Positions 27,107 to 36,259 of a DNA stretch of 64,000 nucleotides are shown here, one piece after another. Source of the DNA: Clostridia bacterium. Lineage in GTDB: Bacteria; Bacillota; Clostridia; Oscillospirales; CAG-272. The notes below the pieces were generated by a model. It searched no databases and was not told where the DNA came from. It saw only the letters and a program-made list of their open reading frames with translations. A program made the position numbers and the translations under genes. Position 1 is the stretch's first letter. Each line of letters starts with the position of its first letter. The DNA lies in the NCBI GenBank assembly GCA_017411605.1, contig JAFQPR010000062.1, positions 21,713-85,712 on the forward strand, written 5' to 3'.

Positions 27107-27991
27107 TTACGATGGCTCTTCCGCTTTTCTGTGGAAGAGCTTTCTGTATTTTGCAGGGGTCATCGAGTGCGCCTCTCTGAATTTAGCAATAAAATATGCC
27201 GAGGTTGAAAAGCCGACGCACTCACCTATTTCTGTAATGCTCATATCTGTCGATATAAGCATTCTCTCCGCTTCTCTTATTTTTATTGACGTGACGTAAG
27301 AGGAGAATGATTTTTTCATTCCCTTTTTGAATACTCTTGAAAGGTACGAGGTGCTGACACCCAGCGCCTTTGCCGCGCTCTCCTCCGTCATCTCACTGTA
27401 ATTTAAATTAATATAGCTGATAGCTTTTTCTATAAGCTCGCCTTGCCAAACACTGACCTGAATATCACCCATATTTTTCTCATGCCAACGGCGTAAAATG
27501 TGTAAAAAAATTGAGGTAACGTCTGCGCGAAGGCTAAGCTCATATCCGAACTTCTCTCCCTCCCACTCGTAAAATGCGTGGTGAAAAAGACTCGGAACGG
27601 GAGTTTCGGAAAGCTCGTCGCTCTTAAAAAACACTTGTCTTTTATCCGTATTCTGCATAAGAGTCAGCGTATAACTGTACTCCGAGAAGCTCTGCTCGGC
27701 AGTAAGCAATATTGACGGCAAAAATTTGATAACATAATAGTTTGAAGGCTCGCCCGTTCCCGTTACGTCATGAAGCTCGTGGTTATGAACTATGACCATA
27801 TCGCCGGCACAAAGCTTATAATTCTTATTTCCAACGTAAACGTCTGCGACGCCTTCAAGACCGAACAAGAGCTCGGTGTAATCGTGATAGTGATAGTCGA
27901 GCTTCGGACGAGGTTTATTCTGCTTTATTCTTATACACTGAATAGACATCGGGACGCCGTCTCTCAGATATCTTTTCTCATAATACGGCAT
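27107..27991 (-). CDS. AraC-family transcriptional regulator with N-terminal cupin
   Basis: The ATG at 27991 follows GAGGAG, giving 294 residues; 30 codons upstream are open but not supported. A cupin domain (about 10-110, with DYHYHDYTELLFGLEG) should bind a sugar. The C-terminal 100 residues form two helix-turn-helix motifs with EESAAKALGVSTSYLSRVF and ITEIGECVGFSTSAYFIAKF. It is divergent from the ThuA-like operon, 192 bases away, and probably controls that operon and possibly the CE15-like gene. Confidence 0.93.
   Translation of the reverse strand: MPYYEKRYLRDGVPMSIQCIRIKQNKPRPKLDYHYHDYTELLFGLEGVADVYVGNKNYKLCAGDMVIVHNHELHDVTGTGEPSNYYVIKFLPSILLTAEQSFSEYSYTLTLMQNTDKRQVFFKSDELSETPVPSLFHHAFYEWEGEKFGYELSLRADVTSIFLHILRRWHEKNMGDIQVSVWQGELIEKAISYINLNYSEMTEESAAKALGVSTSYLSRVFKKGMKKSFSSYVTSIKIREAERMLISTDMSITEIGECVGFSTSAYFIAKFREAHSMTPAKYRKLFHRKAEEPS
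27115..27145 (+). terminator. Probable terminator of the CE15-like gene, inside the end of the AraC gene
   Basis: GCTCTTCC/GGAAGAGC, an 8-bp stem, then TTTCTG. The structure overlaps the last AraC codons on the other strand. Confidence 0.5.
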
Positions 27992-28130
27992 ATCGTTTCT
28001 CCTCGGTTTATGAGTAATTTCTTTTGTAGCACACCAAAAAAAATGATTTTTTCCTAAAAAGATTATAATTATAAATGACAAAAAATTGATACTTTATGTA
28101 AAACATATTATATCACATATTTTTGGAATA

Positions 28131-28139
28131 TGCTATAAT
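28131..28139 (+). promoter_or_regulatory. Extended -10 promoter of the ThuA-like operon
   Basis: TGCTATAAT lies 44 bases upstream of the ThuA-like start; no good -35 is present, which fits an activator-dependent promoter next to a divergent AraC gene. Confidence 0.55.
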
Positions 28140-28183
28140 TTTCTTGTAATTTATAAAACTTTTTTTAATAGAAAGGAAAAAAT

Positions 28184-28915
28184 ATGATTCGCGTACTTGT
28201 TTGGAATGAATACAGACACGAAAAAAAATCTGAAAAAGTAAAAGAGATATACCCTAACGGTATTCATGAAGCTATTGCGGATTTTATTCGCGATGACGAT
28301 ATCGAGGTCAAGACCGCTTGGCTCGATCAGGAAAACTGCGGTATAACAAAAGAGCTGCTCGATAATACCGACGTGCTTATCTGGTGGGGACATATGGCTC
28401 ACGGTGAGGTTCCCGACTCGGTTGCATTTATGGTAAGAGATGCGGTTCTCTCGGGAATGGGAGCTATCTTCCTTCATTCGGGACATCATTCAAAGCCATT
28501 CAGATACCTTCTCGGCACTTCCTGCAATCTTACCTGGCGTGAGAGCGGCGACTCCGAAACCCTTTGGGTTATCGAGCCCGGTCATCCTATAACAAGAGGT
28601 ATCGACAGATACTTTACACTTCCTCACGAGGAAACATACGGCGAGCCCTTCACCATTCCTACTCCCGACAAGCTTCTCTTCATCGGTAACTTCTCGGGCG
28701 GGGAGGTATTCCGCTCAGGCTGCCTCTTTGAAAGAACTAACGGAAAAATATTCTACTTCCAGCCAGGTCATGAAACCTTCCCTACCTTCTATGATAAGAA
28801 CGTGCAAACTATTATCAAAAATGCCGTTCGCTACGTTGCTCCCGTTTATCGCGAGTTTATCGATTGTCCTCACGTTCGTAAGATAACAGATGAAGAGACT
28901 TACGTAATCAAATAA
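28184..28915 (+). CDS. ThuA-like protein
   Basis: The 243-residue protein has the class I glutamine-amidotransferase-like fold of the ThuA (trehalose utilization) family: VLVWNEYRHE at the start, DVLIWWGHMAHGEV in the middle, AIFLHSGHHSKPF, and a C-terminal YFQPGHETFPTFYD. ThuA-like proteins often neighbour Gfo/Idh/MocA oxidoreductases in sugar catabolism, as here, and take part in keto-sugar metabolism; the exact reaction is not certain. An AAAGGAAA site precedes the ATG. It is the first gene of an operon. Confidence 0.9.
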   Translation: MIRVLVWNEYRHEKKSEKVKEIYPNGIHEAIADFIRDDDIEVKTAWLDQENCGITKELLDNTDVLIWWGHMAHGEVPDSVAFMVRDAVLSGMGAIFLHSGHHSKPFRYLLGTSCNLTWRESGDSETLWVIEPGHPITRGIDRYFTLPHEETYGEPFTIPTPDKLLFIGNFSGGEVFRSGCLFERTNGKIFYFQPGHETFPTFYDKNVQTIIKNAVRYVAPVYREFIDCPHVRKITDEETYVIK

Positions 28916-28977
28916 TAATCAGTTTTATAGTAAAACACAATATATGTATATAATTGTTAACAAAAGGAGATAAAACA

Positions 28978-30072
28978 ATGGCAAAGCTTATTAAAGTTGG
29001 TATTATAGGTTGCGGTGGTATTGCAACAAAAAAGCATATGCCCGCGCTCAAAAAGGTTCCTGATTGCGAGATGGTTGCATTCTGCGATATCATTCCCGAA
29101 AGAGCCGAAAATGCTGCTAAGAATTTCGGTACTCCCAACGCTACCTGGTGCACAGATTACAAGGAGCTTCTCGCTAATCCCGATATTGACGTAGTACACG
29201 TCTGCACACCTAACAGAAGCCACAGCTTCATTACGGTCGATGCGCTTGAAGCAGGAAAGCACGTTATGTGCGAGAAGCCTATGGCGATCAACTCTGCCGA
29301 AGCTAAAAAGATGCTCGACGCGCATAAGAGAACAGGCAAAAAGCTCACTATCGGATATCAGAGCAGATTCAGAGACGATTCTCAGTATATGAAAGCAGAG
29401 GCTGATGCGGGAACTTTCGGTGAGATCTATTATGCAAAAGCAACCGCGCTCAGAAGAAGAGCTGTTCCCACCTGGGGAGTATTCCTCAACGAATACGAGC
29501 AGGGCGGCGGTCCTCTTATCGATATAGGTACACACGCTCTCGACCTTACCCTTTGGATGATGAATAATTACAAGCCTAAATACTGTCTTGGAACAACCTA
29601 TCATAAGCTTAATAAGGATACCAATCAGGGTAACGCTTGGGGTAATTGGGATCCCGAAAAATTTACGGTTGAAGACTCCGCTTTCGGCTTCGTCGTTATG
29701 GAGAACGGAGCAACTATTATTCTCGAATCCGCGTGGGCGCTTAACACACTTGACGTAAGAGAGGCAGTTACTACTCTTTGCGGTACTCTCGCAGGCGCTG
29801 ATATGGGTGGCGGCGGTCTGCGCATCAACGGTATCAAGAATAACAGACAGTATGTGCTCGAGCCTAACTTCAAGGTTGGCGGCGCGGCATTTAACGACGG
29901 AAAGGGCGGTGCAACCTCTGCTGAGGTCGAAGAGAGACTCTGGATCGAAGCTGTAAGAAACGATACTGAGCCCGTAACTCTTCCCGAGCAGGCTTTTGTT
30001 GTTACAAGAATTCTTGAAGGTATCTACGAATCCGCCAAGACCGGTACTATTTACACCTTCAATAACGATTAA
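28978..30072 (+). CDS. Gfo/Idh/MocA-family oxidoreductase
   Basis: The ATG at 28978 follows AAAGGAGA, giving 364 residues. The Rossmann motif VGIIGCGGIATKKHMPAL binds NAD(P), and VHVCTPNRSH and HVMCEKPMA (with the catalytic-site Lys-Pro) are typical of the family. The C-terminal beta-sheet domain follows. It is expected to oxidise or reduce a sugar or cyclitol together with the ThuA-like protein encoded 62 bases upstream. Confidence 0.95.
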   Translation: MAKLIKVGIIGCGGIATKKHMPALKKVPDCEMVAFCDIIPERAENAAKNFGTPNATWCTDYKELLANPDIDVVHVCTPNRSHSFITVDALEAGKHVMCEKPMAINSAEAKKMLDAHKRTGKKLTIGYQSRFRDDSQYMKAEADAGTFGEIYYAKATALRRRAVPTWGVFLNEYEQGGGPLIDIGTHALDLTLWMMNNYKPKYCLGTTYHKLNKDTNQGNAWGNWDPEKFTVEDSAFGFVVMENGATIILESAWALNTLDVREAVTTLCGTLAGADMGGGGLRINGIKNNRQYVLEPNFKVGGAAFNDGKGGATSAEVEERLWIEAVRNDTEPVTLPEQAFVVTRILEGIYESAKTGTIYTFNND

Positions 30073-30093
30073 TTTAAATTTATTTAAAAAATG

Positions 30094-30149
30094 GGTTGGC
30101 ATCGGGCAAAAGTTGTGATATACTTAAACCGATGCCAACCTTTTTGTTT
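30094..30149 (+). terminator. Terminator or attenuator inside the ThuA-like operon
   Basis: A 12-bp perfect stem GGTTGGCATCGG/CCGATGCCAACC with a 23-base loop is followed by TTTTTGTTT. It lies between the oxidoreductase and the lyase-like gene, so it probably reduces rather than abolishes downstream expression unless a promoter was missed. Confidence 0.8.
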
Positions 30150-30179
30150 GAGAGGTTAATTATTATCGGAGAAAATGAT

Positions 30180-32687
30180 ATGAGCATATTTAAAAACAAG
30201 CTGTCCATCGGAAGCTCTATATCGCCTTTTATGGTGGCTGGTGTTCCCTCAAAGCGTTACGAGGGAGAGAGATCTTATGCGGCTTACGAGCGCGCGGCAG
30301 ATGAGATGCTTTACAAAGCGGCAAACGATATGAAGGATAAAGTCTTTGCCGAATATGATGAATTTGAAATTTTAGATTCAGTTGCAAACTGGGAAGCGTT
30401 CTGCGATATCCCAACGTATGCGGCAGGAACATATACCGTTTTTGAAAGATATGCGATTATGCCTATCTATATCGTTCTCGAAAGTGAAAAGAAACAAAAA
30501 GTAAAGCTGGGAATCTACGCAGACAGATGCATAATTCTCCATAACGGAATTACCGTATTCGATAATCCCGATATTTATTCAAAGCCGAAGGAACGCGTCT
30601 ACGTTTTCGAGCATAAGGCGAGAGTTAACGTTGAAGAGGTCGAGCTGGAGCTCGACGCGGGCGATAACAGAATACTGATTCTGACAGGACGCGTAAACCG
30701 CTCTACGGGATTTATGTTTACCGCATTTCTCAAAGAGGCTGAGCACGGTATCTATGCTAAAATACCAATCTCAATAGACAGCGACTTGCGCGAAAAAATA
30801 TACGCAAGCCAAGCAGCCACTCATCTAACCGATGATTCGTATAAGGACGGTGAAGGCGCCGTTCTTATTATAGGCGGAAATCCCGACAAGGATTTTTCAG
30901 TTGAAGTCACGCACAATGATAAAACCGATATTCTCCCGATAGAAAACGGTTGCGTGAAGCTCCCCGAGCCGCGCAAAATAGGCAGACATACCGTTAATGT
31001 TGTTTGGAGATCGTCTTCGGGAAAAATAATGGCAAAAAGCAGCTTTGCCTACGGTATCTCACGGATAGTCGAGCCTATGCCCGGATTTGAAAACTTCGAC
31101 GTCAGGCGTAAGGTAGCTCTTGAAGATCTCGCGAAAAAGAATAATTATCTGGCGCTCTACAGACTAGGGCGTTATTCCGAGGTTACTTCGGAGCTTATCA
31201 CACCTATTACGGAAAAGGTGCTTCGCCGTGACGATTGCGCGGATTTCCACCTTTTGCCGCTTCTATGGTTAGCCTGGGAGGACAGAGGTAAGCGTGCCCT
31301 CTCCGAGGATATCCGTGAGAAAATCAAAGAGGCAGCTCTCGCCTTTAAATATTGGGTTGACGAGGGCGGAGCTTCTTCGATGATATTCTGCTCCGAGAAC
31401 CACAGAATAGGCTTCCACGTTTGCGAATATCTCGCAGGGCTTCTCTATCCTGCAGATAACTTTACAAACTCAAATCAAAACGGAGTATTCCACTCGCTTA
31501 AGGGCAGAATGCACCTTATGGAGTGGTTGACTCAACGCTCGAAATTCGGTTTTGACGAGCCGCATTCGGATAACTACTTCCCCGTTTCCTTCACGGCGCT
31601 ACTTGTTTTGCGCGAGATTCTGCCTCTTGAGGAATATCCGCTTCGGAATATGGTGAACGTGCTTCTTGATTTTATGGTATATATTGCAGCAACAAGTATG
31701 CTCGACGGTGTTATGGCAACGCCGAGGGCGAGAAGCTATTCTCCTCAGCTCAGAAGCAAATATTCATCTCCAATGACACCTTTATGCTGGATGCTATTCG
31801 GTAACAGCGATGCAAATCCCGCAGGATTTTTACCCGAGCTCGCTTTCAGCTACTATGTACCTCCTAAGGCTCTTTGCGACCTCGCGGATGATTATACACC
31901 GACAAGCTTCCATTTCAAAGAAGGTCTTATGCATTTCGATAAATTCAATGCAGATTTTACTATACGCAGAACGGCAGACTATATGATGGGCGGTGTCCGA
32001 GATCATAACGAAGGTATGTGCGATATGCACTTCACACCTATGTTTGCGGCACTCAAAGGCAATATTCCTATATTTATCTCAGCACCTCAGAACAATGCGG
32101 ATGGCATGGGACTTCGTCCCGACTATTGGGCAGGCGAGGCTCACTTGCCGAGAGTACTTATGCACGGACGGATGCTTATCACAATATTTAATGAGGTCAA
32201 GAATTTCCGCATCTGGATGACCCACTGCCATTTCCCTCGCAGACGTTTTGATGAGATAAAAAAACAGAACGGGTGGACCTTTGGCAGAAAAGAAAACGGC
32301 TACGTTGCGATTTGGTCAAGCAATCCGCACGAGCTTGCCCTAACAGGTAAATACGCCGAACGTGAGCTCATTGCATATGGACGCGAGTGCGTTTGGCTCA
32401 CCGTTTGCGGCAGTGCCGATGAGGACGGAAGTTTTGAACACTTTATTGAAAAAATAACTGATATGAATATTATACTTGACGGAAAAGAATGCAGTATTGT
32501 CACGCCGGAGGGTATAAAACTTGATTTCAATCTATCCATGGGATTCAAGGCAGACGGAAAAGATGTTGAAATTCCCGAATATTTATCACTCAGTCCTTGG
32601 CTCAAATCAAAATTCGGAAGCGGAAAATACGAATACACTATAGGTGATTACGTTCACACCGATTGGACGTACCCCGCAACAGTTTAA
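30180..32687 (+). CDS. Large cytoplasmic protein of polysaccharide-lyase-like architecture, function unknown
   Basis: The ATG at 30180 follows CGGAG; 835 residues without a signal peptide. Two N-terminal beta-rich domains (about 1-300) precede a helical region (about 300-560) with SENHRIGFHVCEYLAG and FGFDEPHSDNYFPVS, which resembles the alpha/alpha toroid of heparinase- or alginate-lyase-like enzymes, then a beta-rich C-terminal half with DHNEGMCDMHFTPM and MTHCHFPRRRFDE. The conserved His, Tyr, Asn and Arg could form a lyase site, but I cannot assign a family. Neighbours (ThuA-like, oxidoreductase, NodB-like) indicate a role in glycan breakdown inside the cell. Confidence 0.72.
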   Translation: MSIFKNKLSIGSSISPFMVAGVPSKRYEGERSYAAYERAADEMLYKAANDMKDKVFAEYDEFEILDSVANWEAFCDIPTYAAGTYTVFERYAIMPIYIVLESEKKQKVKLGIYADRCIILHNGITVFDNPDIYSKPKERVYVFEHKARVNVEEVELELDAGDNRILILTGRVNRSTGFMFTAFLKEAEHGIYAKIPISIDSDLREKIYASQAATHLTDDSYKDGEGAVLIIGGNPDKDFSVEVTHNDKTDILPIENGCVKLPEPRKIGRHTVNVVWRSSSGKIMAKSSFAYGISRIVEPMPGFENFDVRRKVALEDLAKKNNYLALYRLGRYSEVTSELITPITEKVLRRDDCADFHLLPLLWLAWEDRGKRALSEDIREKIKEAALAFKYWVDEGGASSMIFCSENHRIGFHVCEYLAGLLYPADNFTNSNQNGVFHSLKGRMHLMEWLTQRSKFGFDEPHSDNYFPVSFTALLVLREILPLEEYPLRNMVNVLLDFMVYIAATSMLDGVMATPRARSYSPQLRSKYSSPMTPLCWMLFGNSDANPAGFLPELAFSYYVPPKALCDLADDYTPTSFHFKEGLMHFDKFNADFTIRRTADYMMGGVRDHNEGMCDMHFTPMFAALKGNIPIFISAPQNNADGMGLRPDYWAGEAHLPRVLMHGRMLITIFNEVKNFRIWMTHCHFPRRRFDEIKKQNGWTFGRKENGYVAIWSSNPHELALTGKYAERELIAYGRECVWLTVCGSADEDGSFEHFIEKITDMNIILDGKECSIVTPEGIKLDFNLSMGFKADGKDVEIPEYLSLSPWLKSKFGSGKYEYTIGDYVHTDWTYPATV

Positions 32688-32737
32688 CAATTTGCAATAC
32701 AAACAATTAATAGAACTTCTATCAAAGGAGAAAGACT

Positions 32738-33601
32738 ATGCGTTATCAGTTTTTAAGATTTCCCGGAGGAAAAATGAAAGCATTGACCTTGAGCTATGAC
32801 GATGGTATTCAGGCAGACAAAAGGCTTGCCGAAATCATAGGAAAATACGGTCTTAAGTGCACCTTTAATATCAACACAAGCAATTTTGGCAAAACCACAA
32901 ACCCAAACAAACTTCAACCCAATGAAATTAAAGAGTTTCTTATTGATGAAGGACACGAAGTAGCAGTTCACGGAGATAGCCATATAGCGCCCGGTATTGC
33001 ATATCCCGTCGGTGCTATTCGCGACGTGCTCGTATGCCGTGAAAAACTCGAGTGTGCATTCGGTATGATAATACGAGGTATGGCATATCCCGATTCGGGA
33101 ATAACCCGTATGTTCAACGGAAACGACAGGGAGAATATCTACTCTTACTTAAAGAATCTCGGCATAGTTTATTCACGAACTCTCGCAGACGATAACGACA
33201 GCTTTATGCTGCCCGATAACTTCTACGCCTGGATGCCTACGGCGCATCACACTAATCCAAATCTGCTAAAATGGGCAAAAAGCTTCGTCGAGATAAACGA
33301 AACAAATACTTATATTACAAGGCAGTATCCCAGACTTTTCTACCTCTGGGGACACAGTTATGAATTTGACAACAACGACAACTGGAATCTGCTTGAGGAG
33401 TTCTGCGAAACCGTCAGTGGAAAAGACGATATTTGGTATGCTACTAATATTGAAATATACGATTACGTAACCGCTTATAACAGCCTCGTTATGAGCGCTG
33501 ACGGAAAACTCGTTTACAATCCAACCCTAATCGAAGTGTTCTTTATGCGAGATGGCAAAAATTACTCGGTAAAATCCGGAGAAACCTTAGTTATCAATTA
33601 A
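32738..33601 (+). CDS. Polysaccharide deacetylase-like protein (NodB fold), cytoplasmic
   Basis: The 287-residue protein begins after AAAGGAGAAAG. LSYDDGIQADKR (Asp21, Asp22) and VAVHGDSH give the metal-binding Asp and the His-x-x-x-His of carbohydrate esterase family 4, and LFYLWGHSYEF is a late motif with a conserved His. There is no signal peptide, so the substrate is probably an oligosaccharide or sugar in the cytoplasm. It is last in the operon and ends at the bidirectional terminator at 33643. Confidence 0.88.
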   Translation: MRYQFLRFPGGKMKALTLSYDDGIQADKRLAEIIGKYGLKCTFNINTSNFGKTTNPNKLQPNEIKEFLIDEGHEVAVHGDSHIAPGIAYPVGAIRDVLVCREKLECAFGMIIRGMAYPDSGITRMFNGNDRENIYSYLKNLGIVYSRTLADDNDSFMLPDNFYAWMPTAHHTNPNLLKWAKSFVEINETNTYITRQYPRLFYLWGHSYEFDNNDNWNLLEEFCETVSGKDDIWYATNIEIYDYVTAYNSLVMSADGKLVYNPTLIEVFFMRDGKNYSVKSGETLVIN

Positions 33602-33642
33602 AAAATGGACGTTTTGACAACTTAAGTTTTCAGAATATACAA

Positions 33643-33684
33643 AAAGAGGGCAAATCGGTTCAAGCCGAAATGCCCTCTTTCTTT
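33643..33684. terminator. Bidirectional terminator between converging genes
   Basis: AAAGAGGGCA/TGCCCTCTTT stem with an inner TCGG/CCGA stem, then TCTTTATT on the plus strand and T-rich sequence on the minus strand. Confidence 0.9.
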
Positions 33685-33686
33685 AT

Positions 33687-34478
33687 TCAATTCTCGGAAT
33701 TATTCTCATTATTTTCAAAATTGTTTTTTGCTTGCTTTCTCGCGCTCATCATCTTGTTAAATTTAAACGCGAAGAAGAATACAAGGCAAATCAAGATTAT
33801 GCACAAGGCGATAAATCCTATCCAATGCCAAGCACTTGTAAATTTATCAAAAGGCACTATCGAGAAGCCGAATATGATAGTCGCAATTCCTATTCCGCGT
33901 CCGATAACGATCGAAGGAATAAACCACTTAAGCGACATCTTAAGCGTTCCGGCGATCATAACGAGCGCATCGTCGGGAAATATCGGGAACATCATCATAA
34001 ACGGGAAAAATACCGTTCCTTTATCACGAAGAAGTCCAAGCGCCTTAGCACAGTCCTCTTCACCAAGGAACTTAGCGCAGAGCTTATAGCCACCAAATCT
34101 TCCGACAAGATACATAGCAGTACTGGAAATCATCACGCTCGAGAACGAGAGTAAAAACGCTTGCCATGCGACGGGATAAATAGCCTGGCTTAAGAAAATG
34201 AATGCCATCGCCGCGCCCGGAATAACACAAAGAAGAATACTGAGCACAGTCTGAGATAATATGAATATGATCCAACCGTACCAAGAGGATCTGAAAGAAT
34301 CAAACAGCTCGATATTGAAATGCATTCCGTCTTCAAAATATATAACGTCAAATGCCATAAGCAACAGCATCGCGATAACCGATAGAAGCACAAACGCCGC
34401 TAAGGTGATCAAAATATTTATTATGCCTTTTTTCTCTTTTTTCAAAAAGGCTTTAATATTTTCCAAACCCTTTTTCAT
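33687..34478 (-). CDS. TVP38/TMEM64 (VTT, DedA-related) membrane protein
   Basis: The 263-residue protein has about five or six membrane helices. The core carries VIPGAAMAFIFL and SSTAMYLVGRFGG, and FFPFMMMFPIFPDDALVMIAGTL, the typical VTT-domain motifs. Relatives act as lipid scramblases or transporters (for example of undecaprenyl phosphate or phosphatidylethanolamine). N- and C-termini are charged and probably cytoplasmic. It has its own promoter and no operon partner. Confidence 0.9.
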   Translation of the reverse strand: MKKGLENIKAFLKKEKKGIINILITLAAFVLLSVIAMLLLMAFDVIYFEDGMHFNIELFDSFRSSWYGWIIFILSQTVLSILLCVIPGAAMAFIFLSQAIYPVAWQAFLLSFSSVMISSTAMYLVGRFGGYKLCAKFLGEEDCAKALGLLRDKGTVFFPFMMMFPIFPDDALVMIAGTLKMSLKWFIPSIVIGRGIGIATIIFGFSIVPFDKFTSAWHWIGFIALCIILICLVFFFAFKFNKMMSARKQAKNNFENNENNSEN

Positions 34479-34535
34479 TAGTGAAAACCTCTAAAACAAA
34501 CTGCAAATTTAATAATATTTAATATTTACACATAT

Positions 34536-34564
34536 ATTGTAACAAAGTATCCTTCCAAAGTCAA
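34536..34564 (-). promoter_or_regulatory. Sigma-A promoter for the TVP38-type gene
   Basis: On the minus strand TTGACT, 17 bases and TACAAT, about 58 bases upstream of the start. Confidence 0.75.
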
Positions 34565-34708
34565 CCAATTCGACATATTAATTAAGTAAATTTTTTATTA
34601 ACAAGTTGAACAACTGACAACATTTTGCTTTGGTAAAATTATATAAAAACCAGAGTCATTATATTCTCTTTTAAATTTATATTTTGCAGACTATTTAGAC
34701 TTTTATTA

Positions 34709-34737
34709 TTGACAAAGCCAGCGCGCACATATATAAT
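34709..34737 (+). promoter_or_regulatory. Consensus sigma-A promoter for glycerol-1-phosphate dehydrogenase
   Basis: TTGACA, 17 bases and TATAAT, a perfect match to consensus, 35 bases upstream of the start at 34773. Confidence 0.92.
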
Positions 34738-34772
34738 ATATTTATGAAAAAAAGTTATTTACGGAGTACGAT

Positions 34773-36092
34773 ATGTTAAAATTAATGCAAAAAATGAATC
34801 ACAGAAAATGCTCTTGCGGAAAGGTTCATAGCTTCGACTGCGATATTTACGCGGGCTCGGGAGCAATAAAGAATCTTTCTCTTGCTTTAAAAAAATATGA
34901 AACGAAAAAGGCGTTCGTTTTTGCGGATAAAAACACTTATTCGGTAGGTGGCGCTGCAGTCGAAAAAATACTAAGCGATTCGGGGATAAATTATTCTATC
35001 TTCATTTTTGAAGAGAGTCCTAAGCCTGATGAAAAAGCGGTAGGCTCTATCGCACTGCATTGCCCAAGCGATGCGGATACCGTTATTGCTATAGGATCGG
35101 GAGTTCTTAATGATATCGGTAAGATCCTTACATCAATCGGTAACAAGACGTATATGACCGTGGCAACAGCGCCCTCTATGGACGGATACGTTTCGAAATC
35201 CTCTTCAATGTGCCGCGACGGTCTTAAGGTAACTATATCATCAAAGAGCCCCGACGTTATTATAGGAGATACCGATATTCTCAAAACCGCTCCTACAAAA
35301 ATGATGATCTCCGGCATTGGAGATATGCTTGCAAAATATATCAGTATCTGCGAGTGGAGAATAAGCAATCTTCTCACGGGTGAATACTACTGCCCCGAGA
35401 TAGCGGAGCTTACAAGACTCGCGCTGAAGGGCTGCCTCGAAACTGCTGACGGACTTCTTGAAGGTGATGAAAACGCCGTTGCCGCAGTATTTGAAGGTCT
35501 TCTTATCGGAAGCGCGGCTATGAATTACGCAGGTATATCAAGACCCGCATCGGGAGTTGAGCATTACATCTCTCACGTTATTGATATGAGATACGAAGAA
35601 TTTGGAACGCCATGTGATTTCCACGGAATTCAGTGCGCTATCGGCACTTATATTTCCGCAAGGCTCTATGATAAGCTGAAAAACGTTACTCCCGATTATG
35701 ACAAGGGCGTTTGCTACGCAAAAAGCTTTGATAAAGCCGATTGGAATAAAAGGCTTACGGCTCTTCTCGGCCGTGGCGCTGACAGTATGATTAAGCTTGA
35801 AGAAAAGGAAGGAAAATATGACGTAGCCAAGCACGCATCGCGCCTTCCGCTAATAATTAAAGAATGGAGTACCATTTTAAAGATAATGGAAGAAGAGCTC
35901 CCCTCGCCCGAGTATCTTGACAATCTTTACGATAAGCTCGGTCTTCCAAAATCTCCGACAGAAATAGGAACCGATTCATCTCTTCTCCCCGAAATATTCC
36001 GAGCATCAAAGGACATCCGCGATAAGTATGTTCTCCCCCGTTTGCTCTGGGATCTCGGTATTTTAGATGAATTTGCAGAAACGGTAAAATGA
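34773..36092 (+). CDS. egsA: sn-glycerol-1-phosphate dehydrogenase (AraM/EgsA type)
   Basis: The 439-residue enzyme reduces dihydroxyacetone phosphate to sn-glycerol-1-phosphate with NAD(P)H. Visible marks are the N-terminal CSCGKVH typical of the AraM group, the nucleotide site VIAIGSGVLNDIGK, TAPSMDGYVSKSSS, and the metal ligands Asp in ISGIGDMLAK, His in SGVEHYISH and His in PCDFHGIQ. In Bacillus the product feeds heptaprenylglyceryl phosphate synthesis; AraM homologues also occur in arabinose loci. ACGGAG precedes the ATG. It stands alone between a perfect promoter and a strong terminator. Confidence 0.93.
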   Translation: MLKLMQKMNHRKCSCGKVHSFDCDIYAGSGAIKNLSLALKKYETKKAFVFADKNTYSVGGAAVEKILSDSGINYSIFIFEESPKPDEKAVGSIALHCPSDADTVIAIGSGVLNDIGKILTSIGNKTYMTVATAPSMDGYVSKSSSMCRDGLKVTISSKSPDVIIGDTDILKTAPTKMMISGIGDMLAKYISICEWRISNLLTGEYYCPEIAELTRLALKGCLETADGLLEGDENAVAAVFEGLLIGSAAMNYAGISRPASGVEHYISHVIDMRYEEFGTPCDFHGIQCAIGTYISARLYDKLKNVTPDYDKGVCYAKSFDKADWNKRLTALLGRGADSMIKLEEKEGKYDVAKHASRLPLIIKEWSTILKIMEEELPSPEYLDNLYDKLGLPKSPTEIGTDSSLLPEIFRASKDIRDKYVLPRLLWDLGILDEFAETVK

Positions 36093-36136
36093 GATATTAT
36101 CAAGAATTTGCCAACAAATATTTACTTTTATACGCT

Positions 36137-36178
36137 AAAAGGCTTACTCACATGAGATGAGTAAGCCTTTTCTTTGTT
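36137..36178. terminator. Bidirectional terminator after egsA and facing the peptide gene
   Basis: A 14-bp stem AAAAGGCTTACTCA/TGAGTAAGCCTTTT with a 7-base loop, followed by CTTTGTTTTTG. Confidence 0.93.
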
Positions 36179-36259
36179 TTTGCAGTTTTGCTAGGTTAAC
36201 CAAACATTCAGTTTTATTATTTAAACCGAAAATATCAGTTTATTTTCAAAACCAAGAAA

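Noticed and set aside
28957-30102. A 381-residue minus-strand frame
   Set aside because: It is the antisense shadow of the Gfo/Idh/MocA gene, which has all family motifs.
30096-30179. N-terminal extension of the lyase-like protein from 30096
   Set aside because: It would be translated through the terminator hairpin and lacks a ribosome site; the ATG at 30180 has CGGAG upstream.
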